The notes under the pieces are model-generated. The model searched no databases. It had not been told where the DNA came from and saw nothing but the letters and a program-made list of their open reading frames with translations. DNA of 64,000 nucleotides from Hormiphora californensis (lineage: Eukaryota > Ctenophora > Tentaculata > Cydippida > Pleurobrachiidae): positions 3,293,131 through 3,357,130 of the forward strand of contig CM035352.1 of NCBI GenBank assembly GCA_020137815.1. The letters are read 5' to 3'. This document shows positions 1-12,317 of the stretch, in pieces (position 1 is the first letter of the stretch; each line of letters starts with the position of its first letter). A program made the position numbers and the translations under genes.

Positions 1-1031
1 GTCAGTAAATCAATTCCCTCCTAAACAGGAAAGAGGCTAGCGAGGGGGGGGGGGGGGTACCAGAGCCTCTGGTACCACTATAGCTTCTAGTCCAGACGTT
101 AAATTTAATGAGTTTATATAAGACTGACCCAGGTAGCCTAAATATATTGGATTAACCAGGCCACGAAACTGCCACGTCTCCCCCTTACTCAACAAGCCGC
201 GTTGGTAAGGAACGACAGGAGTTTTCCGTCATAAAATAGTTATCCTCCCAAACGGGTTAAAAGGTTAACATAACCCGTAAAATATAAATACCGCAGCACA
301 GCGAGAGAAATGATTGTGCACTGTCAGGTCAATGCAAATGCTCTGACCTCAGTTCTCGCGAAAGAAAGGAGAATATATAGGGTCAGGCCAATGCTCTGAC
401 CAGGATTGTGCAAGACCAAGCTGTTCAATTTATCTATATGTAGAAGAACTCCATAACCTTTTATAATGTTCTAGATACTCGAAATTTTAGGTTGTTAACA
501 GCTTGAGGCACACAGCTTAAGGTATGGGTGCGTTTTTTTGTATAAAGGGGGAGGGTGGTTAGAGCAAAACCTAGGTTAAGAAACTTGTTCCTTTCTTTTA
601 ATTACGTCAGCCTTTCATTTCTCTAAATGCGAGCTGGCGGATGCGATCGGTGCTCTAAAATTATTCGAAGCGGATGAGATTAAATACTCTTCTCCCAACC
701 GTATCTAGCCAATATTTCATTATTATCATTATGGAGTACACCACTCATTCTTCAGATCTAACCATCGTCCCTCATTCTTGATCCCTTTCTAACACTTATA
801 GTTTCATTCTGTAAATCTTCCCCCTCGGACATTGCCTGGCTAGACTGTGTTTCGGGCGCCCCGCCCCCGAATTACAAATGTAAAGGGAGGGTTAGAACAT
901 AGCAACTCGGACAGATGCCAATTTGTTATACAGCTGTCATGACAGCTCTCCAGAACATATTTGGCCTGACAGTTATATTATGCAGCCATAACAGCCATGA
1001 TATACCATGGCAATATTGTTATTACTATATT
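1..1031. other. Non-coding left flank
   Basis: No convincing coding exon is visible here. The stretch holds a run of about 14 G at 44-57 followed by a short palindrome around 58-78 (GGTACC...GGTACC), and otherwise unremarkable AT-rich sequence. Missing downstream exons of the dehydrogenase gene could lie to the left of the window, because I found no continuation of its reading frame here. Confidence 0.5.
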
Positions 1032-1712
1032 ATATACCCTGCTAACTTAAATAATGCGCCAGTGGCGAGAAGTCCCACTAGCGCGCTCTCAGTAAACAGC
1101 CAGTCCAGCGGCAGATTATTTCCCACTGGCAGGTTATTTATTTTTAACTCCTACGTAACATTCAAAGTGTGTGTAAATGATCAGTTCTTACTAAAATACA
1201 GAGGGAACACTATGTGCAACACTTACACACTACATTGGAGAGAAAGAAAGGACACATTCCGTCAATTACTCTCTCTTTATCTCCCCTTTTGTCTCACTAT
1301 CTCTTTCTCTGTGTTATTTGTGACATGCCCCTTATCAGGCTATTTCTTTCACTCTCTTTCCTTAGCAACTGCTTAGTAACTGTTACCAAACAGTGTACAC
1401 TCAATTGTGACGTGTTTTTAACTATTTCTCAGTTCTCTTTGTGTGTTTTGATTAATGTTCTCTCTCTTGTTGGTGTGTAATACTTGAAATAAACAACTAA
1501 AGCAGGGTATATAACCCATAAACTCTGACCACTGGCACGTTATAGGTTTAAACCCCTCCGCCTCTCCCTCGGCTCCGCCTCGGGATCGTCGTCGTGATTT
1601 AAACCAGTTTATCCGCCAGCGGCGGATAAACTTCAGCTAACTTCTCCCAGCGGCGCGCTGGGAGAAAGTTATCTGAAATAACGCGCCAGTGGCCAGAGTT
1701 TATGCCTCATAT
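1032..1712 (+). mobile_element. Hairpin-rich 0.68-kb repeat, copy 1
   Basis: One of four near-identical copies in the window (also 15409-16068, 24796-25478, 26172-26848). Each has two parts. Part 1 is about 480 bp and is bounded by ATATACCCTGCT and AGCAGGGTATAT. Part 2 is about 200 bp and is bounded by an inverted repeat around CATAAACTCTG-CCACTGGC. Part 2 folds into an outer stem enclosing three perfect hairpins: GGTTTAAA/TTTAAACC, a stem around TTTATCCGCC/GGCGGATAAA, and a stem around CTCCCAGCG/CGCTGGGAG. An 88-codon open frame in part 1 recurs in the copies, but this may only reflect DNA identity. No transposase is visible, so it would be non-autonomous. Confidence 0.8.
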
Positions 1713-1960
1713 ATATGATGCATGACATGCAGTACATATATGTGAAATCATGACTGATGGATTGATATATCCAATAATTATGATTGATTAATCATATACC
1801 TTCAGCGGTTATTTTATATTCGCTAGAATAGTAGAATATGATTTATTATACATGTAAAGTGAATTGCTCATAATCATTGACGGTATGGTGTCAAACGACT
1901 CATGAGTCCTCTCCATGTCTAACGGTATGGTTCTTATAACTATCGATCCCTCTCTTAAGA

Positions 1961-2055
1961 GTGATGAATGAAGGGTTTTAAGGGTTAGCAAACCATAGCG
2001 TACAGCAATTGCTGTACGCTATGGTTTACTAACCTAAAAACCCTTCATTCATCAC
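1961..2055. repeat. 95-bp near-perfect palindrome
   Basis: The sequence reads GTGATGAATGAAGGG inward from the left and its complement from the right, centred on CAATTG near 2008, with only one or two mismatches over about 47-bp arms. It has no loop, so it could extrude as a cruciform. It may be a tiny fold-back MITE; no target duplication is obvious. Confidence 0.85.
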
Positions 2056-2583
2056 GGCCCCCTATCCAATGGGATCCAATGCCATAATGAGCAATGCTCT
2101 AGCTCTATAGAAACATTTTTATACACAATATTGATCATATATTGCATGTCAACCCTCTAGTCTCTCTCTTGTAAAGGATGAACATAACAAGATATTGAAG
2201 GGACAGTAGCTAGTAATGACAGTAAAAGTGGTATCACGCGACGCCCCCCTAGTTGTATCCATATGTATCACAATATGGTGGTGGCGAAGATCTGAATATG
2301 ATTGCATATCATGATATAATAGTGCTACTAATGTCTCTGTCACAGAGAACGTAAAGTATCTTAGATGCGGAGCATGCTTTGTTGTGCTGTTCCTAATACC
2401 ATTATTATAGCATACGAAGGCAGACAGGAATCAGGATATTGTTCACGTCTTTAGTAGGTGGAAACCTTACCAAAAATGAAATCATTCCCTTTATTTAGGA
2501 ACAGAAAATCGATTATCTAAGTGCTTGATAAAGTATCATCCCATTTCATGTTTGCCGCATAATACAAAAAACAACCTTTTTAC

Positions 2584-5500
2584 CTTTGAACGGACCCCGT
2601 TAGGGCCATAGACATGAGCTGTGGACATTTCTACAAATAGTTTCACGCCGTGGTCCGCTGCAAATTGGGCACAATTGACTGCTACTTTTGTAACCCTCTC
2701 CTCGTAAATCTCCTTTGTAAGACCTGTTGGAAAAACTGATTCAGAAAATCTCTGTGCACAATGTAGACTACGGTGGCAGATTCCGGCCAAGAGTTTTTTC
2801 AATCAAGTGAAATATTTTTGTTTGAATTTTTATAAAAATTTTATTTCAAAATAAAAATAAACATGTCGTTAAAATTATTCTTAAAAAAACCTTGGCCAGA
2901 ATCTGCCACACACGTGGCAGATTCCGGCCAACAAATTTAAACTTACTTATATAAAGGCGAAAACCGCTGTACCCGACTAATTTTGATACGCTGAATCACG
3001 TAAGCAACTTTTCCAACCCCTCAGAGGTCGGGAAAGTGTCCTAATTGAGCATAATAGGGTCTAATTGACCCAACTTACAACTTTTCACCTGGAAACGATA
3101 GACGCTTTTGTGAAGGCACTTTTCCGGCTAATTTTGATACCCTGAATCACGTAAGCAACTTTTCCAAACCCTCCGAGGTCGGGAAAGTGTCCTAATTGAG
3201 CAATTAAGGCCAATTAGACCCAATTATACTCAATTAGGGCAAGTTCCCGACCTCGGAGGGTTTGGAAAAGTTGCTTACGTGATTCAGGGTATCAAAATTA
3301 GCCGGAAAAGTGCCTTCACAAAAGCGTCTATCGTTTCCAGGTGAAAAGTTGTAAGTTGGGTCAATTAGACCCTATTATGCTCAATTAGGACACTTTCCCG
3401 ACCTCTGAGGGGTTGGAAAAGTTGCTTACGTGATTCAGCGTATCAAAATTAGTCGGGTACAGCGGTTTTCGCCTTTATATAAGTAAGTTTAAATTTGTTG
3501 GCCGGAATCTGCCACGTGTGTGGCAGATTCTGGCCAAGGTTTTTTTAAGAATAATTTTAACGACATGTTTATTTTTATTTTGAAATAAAATTTTTATAAA
3601 AATTCAAACAAAAATATTTCACTTGATTGAAAAAACTCTTGGCCGGAATCTGCCACCGTAGTAGACCCTATACATACATGGTTAACCCCTACTGTAGGAG
3701 TAGAGATTATAATTTGAGTAGAGAAAATGATGCTCAGATGCTAGGGATGAAGTATCATTCATGAGAATATAGGAAAATAGGCTCATGCGTAAACTTTATT
3801 AGACCAAGTTATGATTACGGCTATTCGTAAATTGTCGTGGCTGACCAATACAACCAACCTCAGCGAATTGACGAATTATCAATATTGGCTGTCAGAGCAT
3901 TCACCTGACCCTATTCTCAGTGCTCGAGAACCGTAGTCAGAGCATTGGCCGGACAGCATATATTGGCTGTATTGGTACCTAGCCAATATGACAATTCGTC
4001 TATTCCTATAATAATTGTCCACTGTACTATACACGATTTGCTATATGATTATACTATTACCGGATCAACTAACCTTGTTTTGTCTCCGATGCCAAGTTGA
4101 TGCAATAATCGAACGTCCTTCCCATATCGTTTAGTTTAGCAATGTTAGCAGGAGATACCAAGTTGATGGATTTGAATGTCACTCTCTCGTCCTCAAACAA
4201 TGCCCTGTGCTTGTTGTTAAGCCAGGCCATTGCTGGCAGCGCCTGAAGGAGGAATTAAGAAATCATGGTGTTGGTTGGTTGGTTGGTGAGAGAAATGGTG
4301 AGAAATCATGGTGTGATTTGTGAACTTTGCCTTGTTCGGCCCTGTCTCACCACGCCCCGTATGCTAGATTGATCTACCGAAATAAAATGCGGTGTGAGCC
4401 ACACAAGTGTGAGATTTACTGGGACATACTTTGTACTTCAGACTTCTTCATTTCTTGATTCTATATGAGTATAATGTCAGCTTGATGATTGTCTTAGGTT
4501 TGAAGCAGAGGAAAAGTGATCAGTGACATGGTTTTCTCATCTAACCAGTCTGGATCAGTCTTTTATTAACTCAAGGTGTCCTTTCTTTAAAAAATGTGAG
4601 AGAAGTAGAGAGATCTAGAGAGAAGCTGAGGGAGATATTCATAATCAGAAGTTCATAAAGCCTTGAGCAGCTGTGCAGATGGGAGAAGCCAGGATATTAC
4701 CAGATCATGTACTTTAATGAGTATGTGGGTGCAAATATGACGATGACCTGTCACCTGAGTCACCTGTGGGGGATGAAGGAGAAGAAAATATGAAGAAAGC
4801 TGTGCTGTTCGTTGAAATCTTGAATTTTTCTGCATACTACCACGCTACTCAAATATACAGACGGACAAACATCAACACACAGACTCATGACTCAACAAAT
4901 TTACAGCTATAATTTAAGTAGCTTCATAGAGTTATTTATCCATATTTAATTCTGCTCGAGCAAGAATTTACCGCCGATGATATGTTTTACAAAGGTTTTT
5001 ATTACCACAAAATCTGATAAAGTTGTTGTTTTTTTATATGCGTTTTTTATATGCGTTTTATATGGCGACTGTGAACATGAAACTACTGCTTACTATATCT
5101 GAGTAGTGGACAAGGTGGCAGCGTTATTGATTGACGGAATATATATCAGAAAGTACCAAGGATACGACATTGCACCAGGCGAAGCTGTAGCAGATTCATT
5201 AATCTACACCAGCAAGGTCTTGTTACGTTCTGTTCTTCAATAACTCTTTGCCTCAGCTTTGAGCTTCATACCGACAGATTGTGAAAAACTATACTATTAC
5301 TAACGCCTAATGTATGATTGCATTTTGTGTCATAACAGCTGGTCTAGCTGACTTGCTTTGGTCAGATATAATATATTCATGTCCCCATTTCAGTAGGGAC
5401 TTCTGCAATTCAGGGACTTCTGCAATTCTCAGAATATATAGCTCATTCAATGAATACCATTAAAACTCTGCCAATAACCTCTCTCTCTCTGCCGATATTA

Positions 5501-7718
5501 AACCCTTACTCGGTGCAGTAGACAATAGAGAGCCTTTCTTGATCCATGCAGTGGGCCTTGTGGACATGACACTATTGGGGAAGTGTGTGCCTTCTGGCTC
5601 ACTGTACCAATGACATTACAAAAGTTAACCCCATCTCTAAAACAGTCGTTTCTTCTCCTCCCCCTTTACACGCTATTTATATTGATTTAGTACCATTATA
5701 TCGTTGTTTATTTTGTTAACACCACCATTACTCTTTTAGCATGTCCAACAGCACGGAAGTCACTCTCCCCTTCAGCACGGAAGTCACTCTCCCCTACACC
5801 GGCCCTGTTCCCCTTTCTGTCTACCTGGGCGAGACTGCCCTCGCATCACTATCCCTTCTATCCGTCCTAATCGGTCTCCCCCTGACAGCCCTACAACTGG
5901 GCTACCTAACTCTCGGAGGATCAAGGATTAACAATCTTAGCACGAAACTGTATCTCTCGATCAGTGTTGTTGATCACCTCATCCTTATATGCCATATCCC
6001 CACCACCCTGAGTTACCTAGGCAACCGGCAACCCTTTCTCTTTTCTAACAACGTGTTTTGCTCGGTTTGGGCAGTTATCTGGAATACCGTGATCCGGGTT
6101 TCTATCTTTCTGATTGCCATACTAAGTGTGACCCGGACGGTCAGGTTAGTCCGACCCTTCTCCACACCCCCTCGTGCCTCAAGAGTGTTTGCTTTGATAT
6201 TCCTCTACACAGTTATAATCATCGCACAGTCTACTGTACCCTTCTGGATGGGGGGCCTCTACAAATACCAAAGCGAGGGTGTGACATGTTACCAGACAGT
6301 CACCCCAACCTCTAACGTGTACTACCTTTTTGTCGCGGTCCTAGAGTTCATTGTCCCTCTCCTGGTGGTATGTCCCAGTTGTGTTGTCTCATTGGTTTCC
6401 CTCCGACTCAATGTCTGCAATGTCCCGTCAGCCCAGGGAATCAGGAAGAGAGCGTCAGGGTCAGCCACTAAAACCATCCTTTTACTGACACTAATATACC
6501 TGGTATGCAACACACCTCTCTTGATGTACACCGTGCTGGTTCTGATAGACGATCACCTCCAATCTCCCGCTCTTTTCAAGGTTGCCATGGTGTTTATGGG
6601 ACCAATAGTCGGTGGACGGTACTACATGCAGTTGATGAACTTCAGTTTTGCTGTCAGTGTCCCTCTCAACTCAACAGCCAACACCATTCTGTGGACGTAC
6701 AGGTCGGAGCCGATGAGGCAGTGGGTGAGAGGGTTATGTAGCAGTCAGGATACGGCAGGGTTTACTAGGGGTGGAGCTGTATTTAGTGCGGCCTCATCAC
6801 TGAGAAACAATGCAATAATTAGAGTTAATGAACATGCAGCCTAGTTCAGACATGATTCTGTAGTTCAGTATCTGTAACAAATCTCCTTCTCTATCCCGCT
6901 AAACAATAACTGAACCCTCTAGAAACTCGTGTTTAGTGTGTCGGTACTGTTCAAGGAGAGAAGAGATGCTGTATGTGTGTGTTTTGTGTATGTGCAAGTG
7001 TATGGTTTCTTCCTTATCAAAATACAATATGAATATTTTCCTCTCTCCCTCTCTCTTTCTCTCATAAAACAAGCTAGTACTCATCGGACAGTTTGTCAGT
7101 CCCTAAAAAGGTCAAATTACGGTCAAGTGCGCCAGCTTTACCCCCTCCCCCAACGTGTGATCCCTAATAGCACCTTCCAGAAACTTTTTAAAGAGCCATA
7201 TCCACTGCGTCTCTCGGTAACATACCGAATTGTATGATCCAAGTCCCCTTTTTGGGGCCGTTGGTAACACGCTCGTTTTCAGTCCGCGCGCGGAGAGGTT
7301 CAGAGTGAGGGTCCCGCGCCCTACGTACATGACAGCAGTGGACAAAGCGGCAGCTGTGAGATGTGAGCTGAAATTTGACGAGTTTTTTTTTCATGTTGGT
7401 GATCTTTTTCTAGCCAACTCAGCTCTATTTTCTGCACCTTGGTAGTAACTCCACAACTTACGTGTAAACAGTATGTGGATACCTTCTCATATTTCTAATT
7501 TCTATAGTCACTAAAATCTAAAAAGTTGTCTCAAAATTTGGTACAATTGAAATGCCTAACATTACCAGGACAACAGCTAAAAAGAACAGTGACCCCTTCA
7601 TCAGTTATTTTCTTACCTTATCGACAATAGTTACGTGTGTAGCCAAACCATCTTCCAGTAGGTGCTCCAACAAGTTCCGACCGATAAATCCACATCCACC
7701 GAGAATCAAATAGGACAT
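2584..7718 (-). CDS. Extended SDR / NAD-dependent epimerase-dehydratase, 5' three exons
   Basis: Three exons join in phase on the minus strand: 7617-7718, 4074-4242 and 2584-2723. The start is ATG at 7718. Exon 1 encodes a typical Rossmann start, MSYLILGGCGFIGRNLLEHL, with the GxxGxxG dinucleotide-binding motif. Exon 2 ends in a segment like the second half of the fold (CINLASETK), and exon 3 contains FVEMSTAHVYGP, matching the strand and active-site Ser/Thr region of extended SDRs. All junctions are GT-AG, and the exon 3 acceptor has a good pyrimidine tract. The YxxxK catalytic motif is not yet reached, so at least one further exon is missing, probably beyond the left edge. Substrate cannot be inferred. 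A 0.9-kb fold-back sits 44 bp upstream of the exon 3 acceptor, and a GPCR gene lies within intron 1 on the other strand. Confidence 0.8.
2768..3661. mobile_element. Composite fold-back element with nested termini
   Basis: The element is an 0.9-kb inverted repeat with arms of about 430 bp, starting CTACGGTGGCAGATTCCGG and ending in its complement. TAGA flanks both sides (2764-2767, 3662-3665), a possible 4-bp target duplication. The terminal motif GGCAGATTCCGGCCAAG recurs inside each arm, at about 2895-2935 and 3498-3535, facing the outer end. Each 140-bp arm tip is therefore itself bounded by inverted copies of the terminus. The inner arms contain two tandem copies of a ~130-bp unit (GAATCACGTAAGCAACTTTTCC...). 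It lies in an intron of the dehydrogenase gene. No coding capacity is seen. Confidence 0.8.
5741..6844 (+). CDS. Rhodopsin-like (class A) GPCR, intronless
   Basis: A single 367-codon frame with seven hydrophobic segments at roughly residues 33-57, 70-92, 108-132, 149-172, 192-218, 243-266 and 283-318. It would be a plasma-membrane receptor. Cys107 at the head of TM3 and Cys183 in the second extracellular loop are placed for the conserved class A disulfide. Two hallmarks are degenerate: the DRY position at the end of TM3 reads TRT (131-133), and TM7 lacks a clean NPxxY, reading PLNSTANTILW. TM6 has NTP instead of CWxP. The extracellular N-terminus has NST (residues 3-5, a possible glycosylation site) and a 21-nt tandem duplication giving STEVTLP twice (4-10, 12-18). 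The gene is nested, antisense, in intron 1 of the dehydrogenase gene. Ligand unknown; the family assignment rests on topology and the cysteines. Confidence 0.85.
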   Translation: MSNSTEVTLPFSTEVTLPYTGPVPLSVYLGETALASLSLLSVLIGLPLTALQLGYLTLGGSRINNLSTKLYLSISVVDHLILICHIPTTLSYLGNRQPFLFSNNVFCSVWAVIWNTVIRVSIFLIAILSVTRTVRLVRPFSTPPRASRVFALIFLYTVIIIAQSTVPFWMGGLYKYQSEGVTCYQTVTPTSNVYYLFVAVLEFIVPLLVVCPSCVVSLVSLRLNVCNVPSAQGIRKRASGSATKTILLLTLIYLVCNTPLLMYTVLVLIDDHLQSPALFKVAMVFMGPIVGGRYYMQLMNFSFAVSVPLNSTANTILWTYRSEPMRQWVRGLCSSQDTAGFTRGGAVFSAASSLRNNAIIRVNEHAA

Positions 7719-8121
7719 GCTATACGAAAGAGGGTGTTGGTTTTAAAAATTATTTAGTACTAGAGTACCCGTTTGCTGGGAACCCGTGACCTGGTAAATG
7801 GTAATTTATCCTCATATAACCGGTGACATTTGTGTTTGATTTTTAAAAGATAATTTGTTTGTTCCTGAGTCTCATAGTAGGAGCGGTTAGATCAGCACGT
7901 GCAGAAAGTCGCGCGACGCACGCCACCCTAATAGTAATCTCAGGTTACTCTCACGGCTTCATTTCGCATCCAATCCAAAAGTGACCTTCATAAAACCTGT
8001 AGATCTCCTCAAGGAGAAGCGAAAACTTGGGGGACATTTCTTGATTGGATGCGACCTCGAGGAGCTATGACAATGCGCAAAAAGGGGTGGCACGCGACTT
8101 TAACCACGTGGTGATATAACC

Positions 8122-8383
8122 GCGTTTCAAACGACTTGACCTGAGATTCCTGGAAATTCAGGATTTCCCCTTTGTAAATACACGCGCAATGCGCCAAATT
8201 CCAAGAATTACGGGTCAAGTCGCTTGAAACGGACTTTAATGGCCGTTTTTTCAAAAACCCAATGTGTAAAGTCCGTTTCAAGCGACTTGACCCGTAATTC
8301 TTGGAATTTGGCTCATTGCGCGTGTATTTACAAAGGGGAAATCCTGAATTTCCAGGAATCTCAGGTCAAGTCGTTTGAAACGC
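8122..8383. repeat. 262-bp fold-back
   Basis: The arms run inward from GCGTTTCAAACGAC at 8122 and from its complement ending at 8383, with a loop near 8240-8265. They match almost perfectly for about 115 bp each. It is probably a fold-back MITE. I could not identify a target duplication. Confidence 0.75.
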
Positions 8384-9560
8384 ACTTTACAATTTTGGCG
8401 AGGCGGGTAAATCATTTATTGTAACGCACGAATTTTCCCAAAAAAGCGCTGCTTTTTTACGCCGCGCGCGGAACCTAAAATTACGCGCGCAGTGTAAAAT
8501 TTTAAAATTCATTGAAAATTTCCTCGCGTTTTATGTCGCCAAAAAAAAGTCGACGAAAAATTCCAAATTCGTGAATTATAAGAACTCCGGTCAGTTCTCA
8601 TCTTGCCAATCCGTTTTCCGGGAACCCCTGGCCAAAGGACATTAAAATTCACATACCGACCAAGTTTCATATCGATTGGATAAGATTTTGGGTGGCTACG
8701 GTGAAAAATATCGTATTTTTGGCATTTTTAACTTTCCCGACGCGATTTACGACCCTTAAACATTGAGTTACGGGAAATCGCTATCAAGTAAAATGAAGTT
8801 CAAACGATTCTCTTTCCCCACTATTGCGTTAGTTTTTTGATTTAGAGCCGTTTTCAGGGTCTTAGAAGCGTTTGAAAAATGTAAGTCTTTTTGTCGCAAT
8901 GACGTCACCCCGTGACGTCACTGCTGTAAAGATCGGATCAAAAATCTGAGCCCGTACTTACATCCGCCTTGGTCCAAGGTACCAGTGTACAAATTTTCAG
9001 GGGTCTAGCTCAAAAACTGTGGGAGGAGTTTGAAAAACCAATTAACGGACAGACTGACTAACATTATGGAATTTATTATATGGATTGTGATTTTCACGAA
9101 TGACTTATATCGTACAAATTGTACACAAAGATACTGTTTATAAATGCACGCAGATAAATATTTGTTATGGATGAAATCTTGACATGTTCCTTGTCTGTCA
9201 GCTCTCACACCGGGCATGGCAAATGAAATCATTGCAAATGGAGCACATTACTCATTCGATCATTTGAAATCTGGCATATATCCGCGGTAATATATCCCTC
9301 ATAGCTCATGCTTTACGAACAAACATGGGCAACTGAAAAAGTTGTTTCGGAATGTCAGAAAGACTAGGGTTAGAGATGAGCTGGCTTGCCTAGCTAGACT
9401 GTGTTTCGCACAGAACATAACAAGAGTTGGCACGCGATAACACTTATTCAGCACTTATTTAGTGTGGACTGTGGCACATCCCACACACAAATCTGAGCTT
9501 CTGAGTAGACGGGGAGTAGACAACAAAAAGGAAGGAGCAGCTCTCACCTGATCTCTACTT

Positions 9561-9720
<160 letters not shown>

Positions 9721-10134
9721 CCACTACACGCACCACTCCCACATGGGGCCGTGAGGCCCCATGCGAGAGCAGGGTTAAATCCCCCGGACCCGGATCCTGT
9801 TGGATCTGAGGGCCCGGAGGGCCTGCGGAGTAAAGGTAGGGTAGGTAGAACAATGTACATACGGGTAAATTTAACAATGTACATATGGGTTAAGTAAAGG
9901 GGATGATATTAAAAAGGGGGAAGTAAAGTGGGATTAAAGCTCATGGTGACGGAGCACAAGACCTCCTAAACTATCTGCAAAGAAGCCCAATCTGCTACAA
10001 TGAATTCTAAGAAGAGACAACTTATCAGGAACTGAAGAAGCAAACCGTCTGAATCTAAGGCAGCCTAAAACAAGCAGGAACGGGTTCGAGCGAAAAAAAT
10101 AATAAATTAATACAAATGGATGATGATTACATGA

Positions 10135-10580
10135 TTACAGCCAGCCCGTTCCAGAGAAGCCAGCTGACCCCGTTCCAGAGAAGACAGCCGACCCCGTTCC
10201 AGAGAAGCCAGCTGACCCCGTTCCAGAGAAGCCAGCTGACCCCGTTCCAGAAAAGCCAGCTGACCCCGTTCCAGAGAAGCCAGCTGACCCCGTTCCAGAG
10301 AAGACAGCCACCCCGCTCCAGAGAAGACAGCTGACCCCGCTCCAGTAAGGACAGCTGACCCCGTTCCAGTAAAGACAGCTGACCCCGCTCCAGTAAAGAC
10401 AGCTGACCCCGTTCCAGAGAGGACAGCCGACCCCGCTCCAGTAAGGACAGCTGACCCCGTTCCAGTAAAGACAGCTGACCCCGCTCCAGAGAGGACAGTC
10501 ACCCCGTTCCAGAGAGGACAGCTGACCCCGCTCCAGTAAGGACAGCCGACCCCGCTCCAGAGAGGACAGCCACCCCGTTC
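10135..10580 (+). repeat. 24-bp minisatellite, possible degenerate PVPEKPAD coding repeat
   Basis: About 18 units of CCAGCTGACCCCGTTCCAGA-type sequence, mostly 24 bp. In one plus-strand frame the first seven units read as an eight-residue repeat, PVPEKPAD. Later units read as variants such as PAPVRTAD. Three units are one base short (near 10307, 10497 and 10569), which shifts the frame. Immediately downstream (10581-10760) an open frame continues with a protein-like stretch beginning RIISDVEPYQKWKKWV and ends at a stop. This could be a decayed gene with a Pro-rich repeat domain, or chance; the multiple of three favours a coding origin only weakly. Confidence 0.6.
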
Positions 10581-10987
10581 CAAAGAATCATCTCCGATGT
10601 AGAACCCTATCAAAAATGGAAGAAGTGGGTTAGGGGGGCCAGTAGAACAAAAACAGTATTGGTTAGCGGGTTAGTGGATAAAGGGGCGTTGGCGGTCCAC
10701 AGTTGGCTGGAAGATGCCTGTTCCACTGGTAACCCTGAGCCGGAGAAGGCGGGGTAGGAACGTAGTAGTTGGCGTTGATACACTGTGGGCCACCTAGCCT
10801 TGCCAAGATGTTTTTGTATTTTGTATTTTCTGATTTTTTTCCGTATTTCTGATACACAGCCACGCTCAGCCGCGGCCACACGGACCTGGAAATCGAACAG
10901 GGGGAAAAGGGGATGGGGAAAAAGGTACTCCGTGTGACCCCGTTGCCCGGGGGAAACCGATTGGAGGTGGTGGCAGGTGGACCAACT

Positions 10988-11190
<203 letters not shown>

Positions 11191-11280
11191 TTTTCCCCCT
11201 GTCACTGATCTCTCCTATTCCGTCCTCAGAATTCAGATCACCCATGCAATAATAAATGCCTACTTGCACTCCTGACAATC

Positions 11281-11414
11281 CAGAATACTTTCACCCGATT
11301 TACCGACTCATTGGGGGTCTTGCACGGTAAAATGTCTCATTTCTCATATCGGGGTATATAAGTGTATCCGAGGTTTCGATAAATATAAGAGGTCTGGTAA
11401 ATCGAAGTTTGACT
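11281..11414. mobile_element. Decayed pogo-like MITE
   Basis: It is bounded by CAGAATACTTTCACCCGATTTACC on the left and GTAAATCGAAGTTTGACTG on the right, imperfect inverted repeats starting with CAG. A TA follows on the right. The ends resemble those of the better-preserved element next to it. Confidence 0.5.
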
Positions 11415-11424
11415 GTACACTGTA

Positions 11425-11580
11425 CAGTCGGACCCCGATTTAGTGGCATCCTCGGAGGGGGAAAAAATCCTGCCACTAAATCGGGGTGCCACTAAATCGG
11501 GTTCAAATAATGTTAGTTTCCTATATCGGGGAAAAAATCCTGCCACTAAATCGGGGTGCCACTAAATCGGGGTCCGACTG
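11425..11580. mobile_element. Pogo/Tc1-mariner-like MITE with TA target
   Basis: A 156-bp element with terminal repeats CAGTCGGACCCCGATTTA and its complement, flanked by TA at 11423-11424 and 11581-11582. Inside, the motif TGCCACTAAATCGGGG occurs in several copies. A CAGT...-type end with a TA duplication is typical of pogo/Tigger-like elements. No transposase is encoded. Confidence 0.8.
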
Positions 11581-12177
11581 TATTATATAGGTAGGAATAT
11601 TATATTCACTGGTACATGTACCGAGGAAATTAAGGGAGAGAGAGAGAGGAACGATGGCAATTTGTCATTTACCCGCCAATTCCATTCTCCCAATGAGCTA
11701 ACGTCCGCCAGCTCCAATAATAGAAGTGTCATCATAGTACACCCTCTATAGGTTTTGATTTGCCTTTCCTCTCTCCCTCTCTCCCATATTTGAAGAGAAA
11801 GGTTTTACTGACCATATTCCCTAAACTGATCTCTCGCTTATTGTTTGTTTTCTAACCAAGTTCTATCTCTTTTTCGATCAATGTTCCTACATAGAACAAT
11901 AAACACATCCAGAAAAGAAAAAGAGAAAGTACAAACATGGCCCTGTGCATAAGATACTTAGTTATAATTCTTGTCTTGTTGGGAAGCTCTACTACACAAA
12001 ACCTACCAAACAAGCTGGTTACTGGATAGATGGACAGAACTACAGAAGATGAATATATTCTGCATGGATAACAAAGGAAACTCAACGAGCTCATTCTCCC
12101 ATTCTTTCTTTCCTATTCACCCCCTTCTACATCACACTATCTCTCTCTTCTATTCTCCTTGCTTTCTCTACCTTCCT

Positions 12178-12317
<140 letters not shown>

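Noticed and set aside
915-1480. Small frame MQHLHTTLERKK... recurring in the four hairpin-rich repeat copies
   Set aside because: The copies are nearly identical as DNA, so conservation of the frame is uninformative, and the diverged relative does not preserve it clearly. Not called as a gene.
1032-1712. Helitron identity for the hairpin-rich repeat
   Set aside because: The ends lack the TC...CTRR pattern, and inverted repeats are present at both module ends, which Helitrons do not have.
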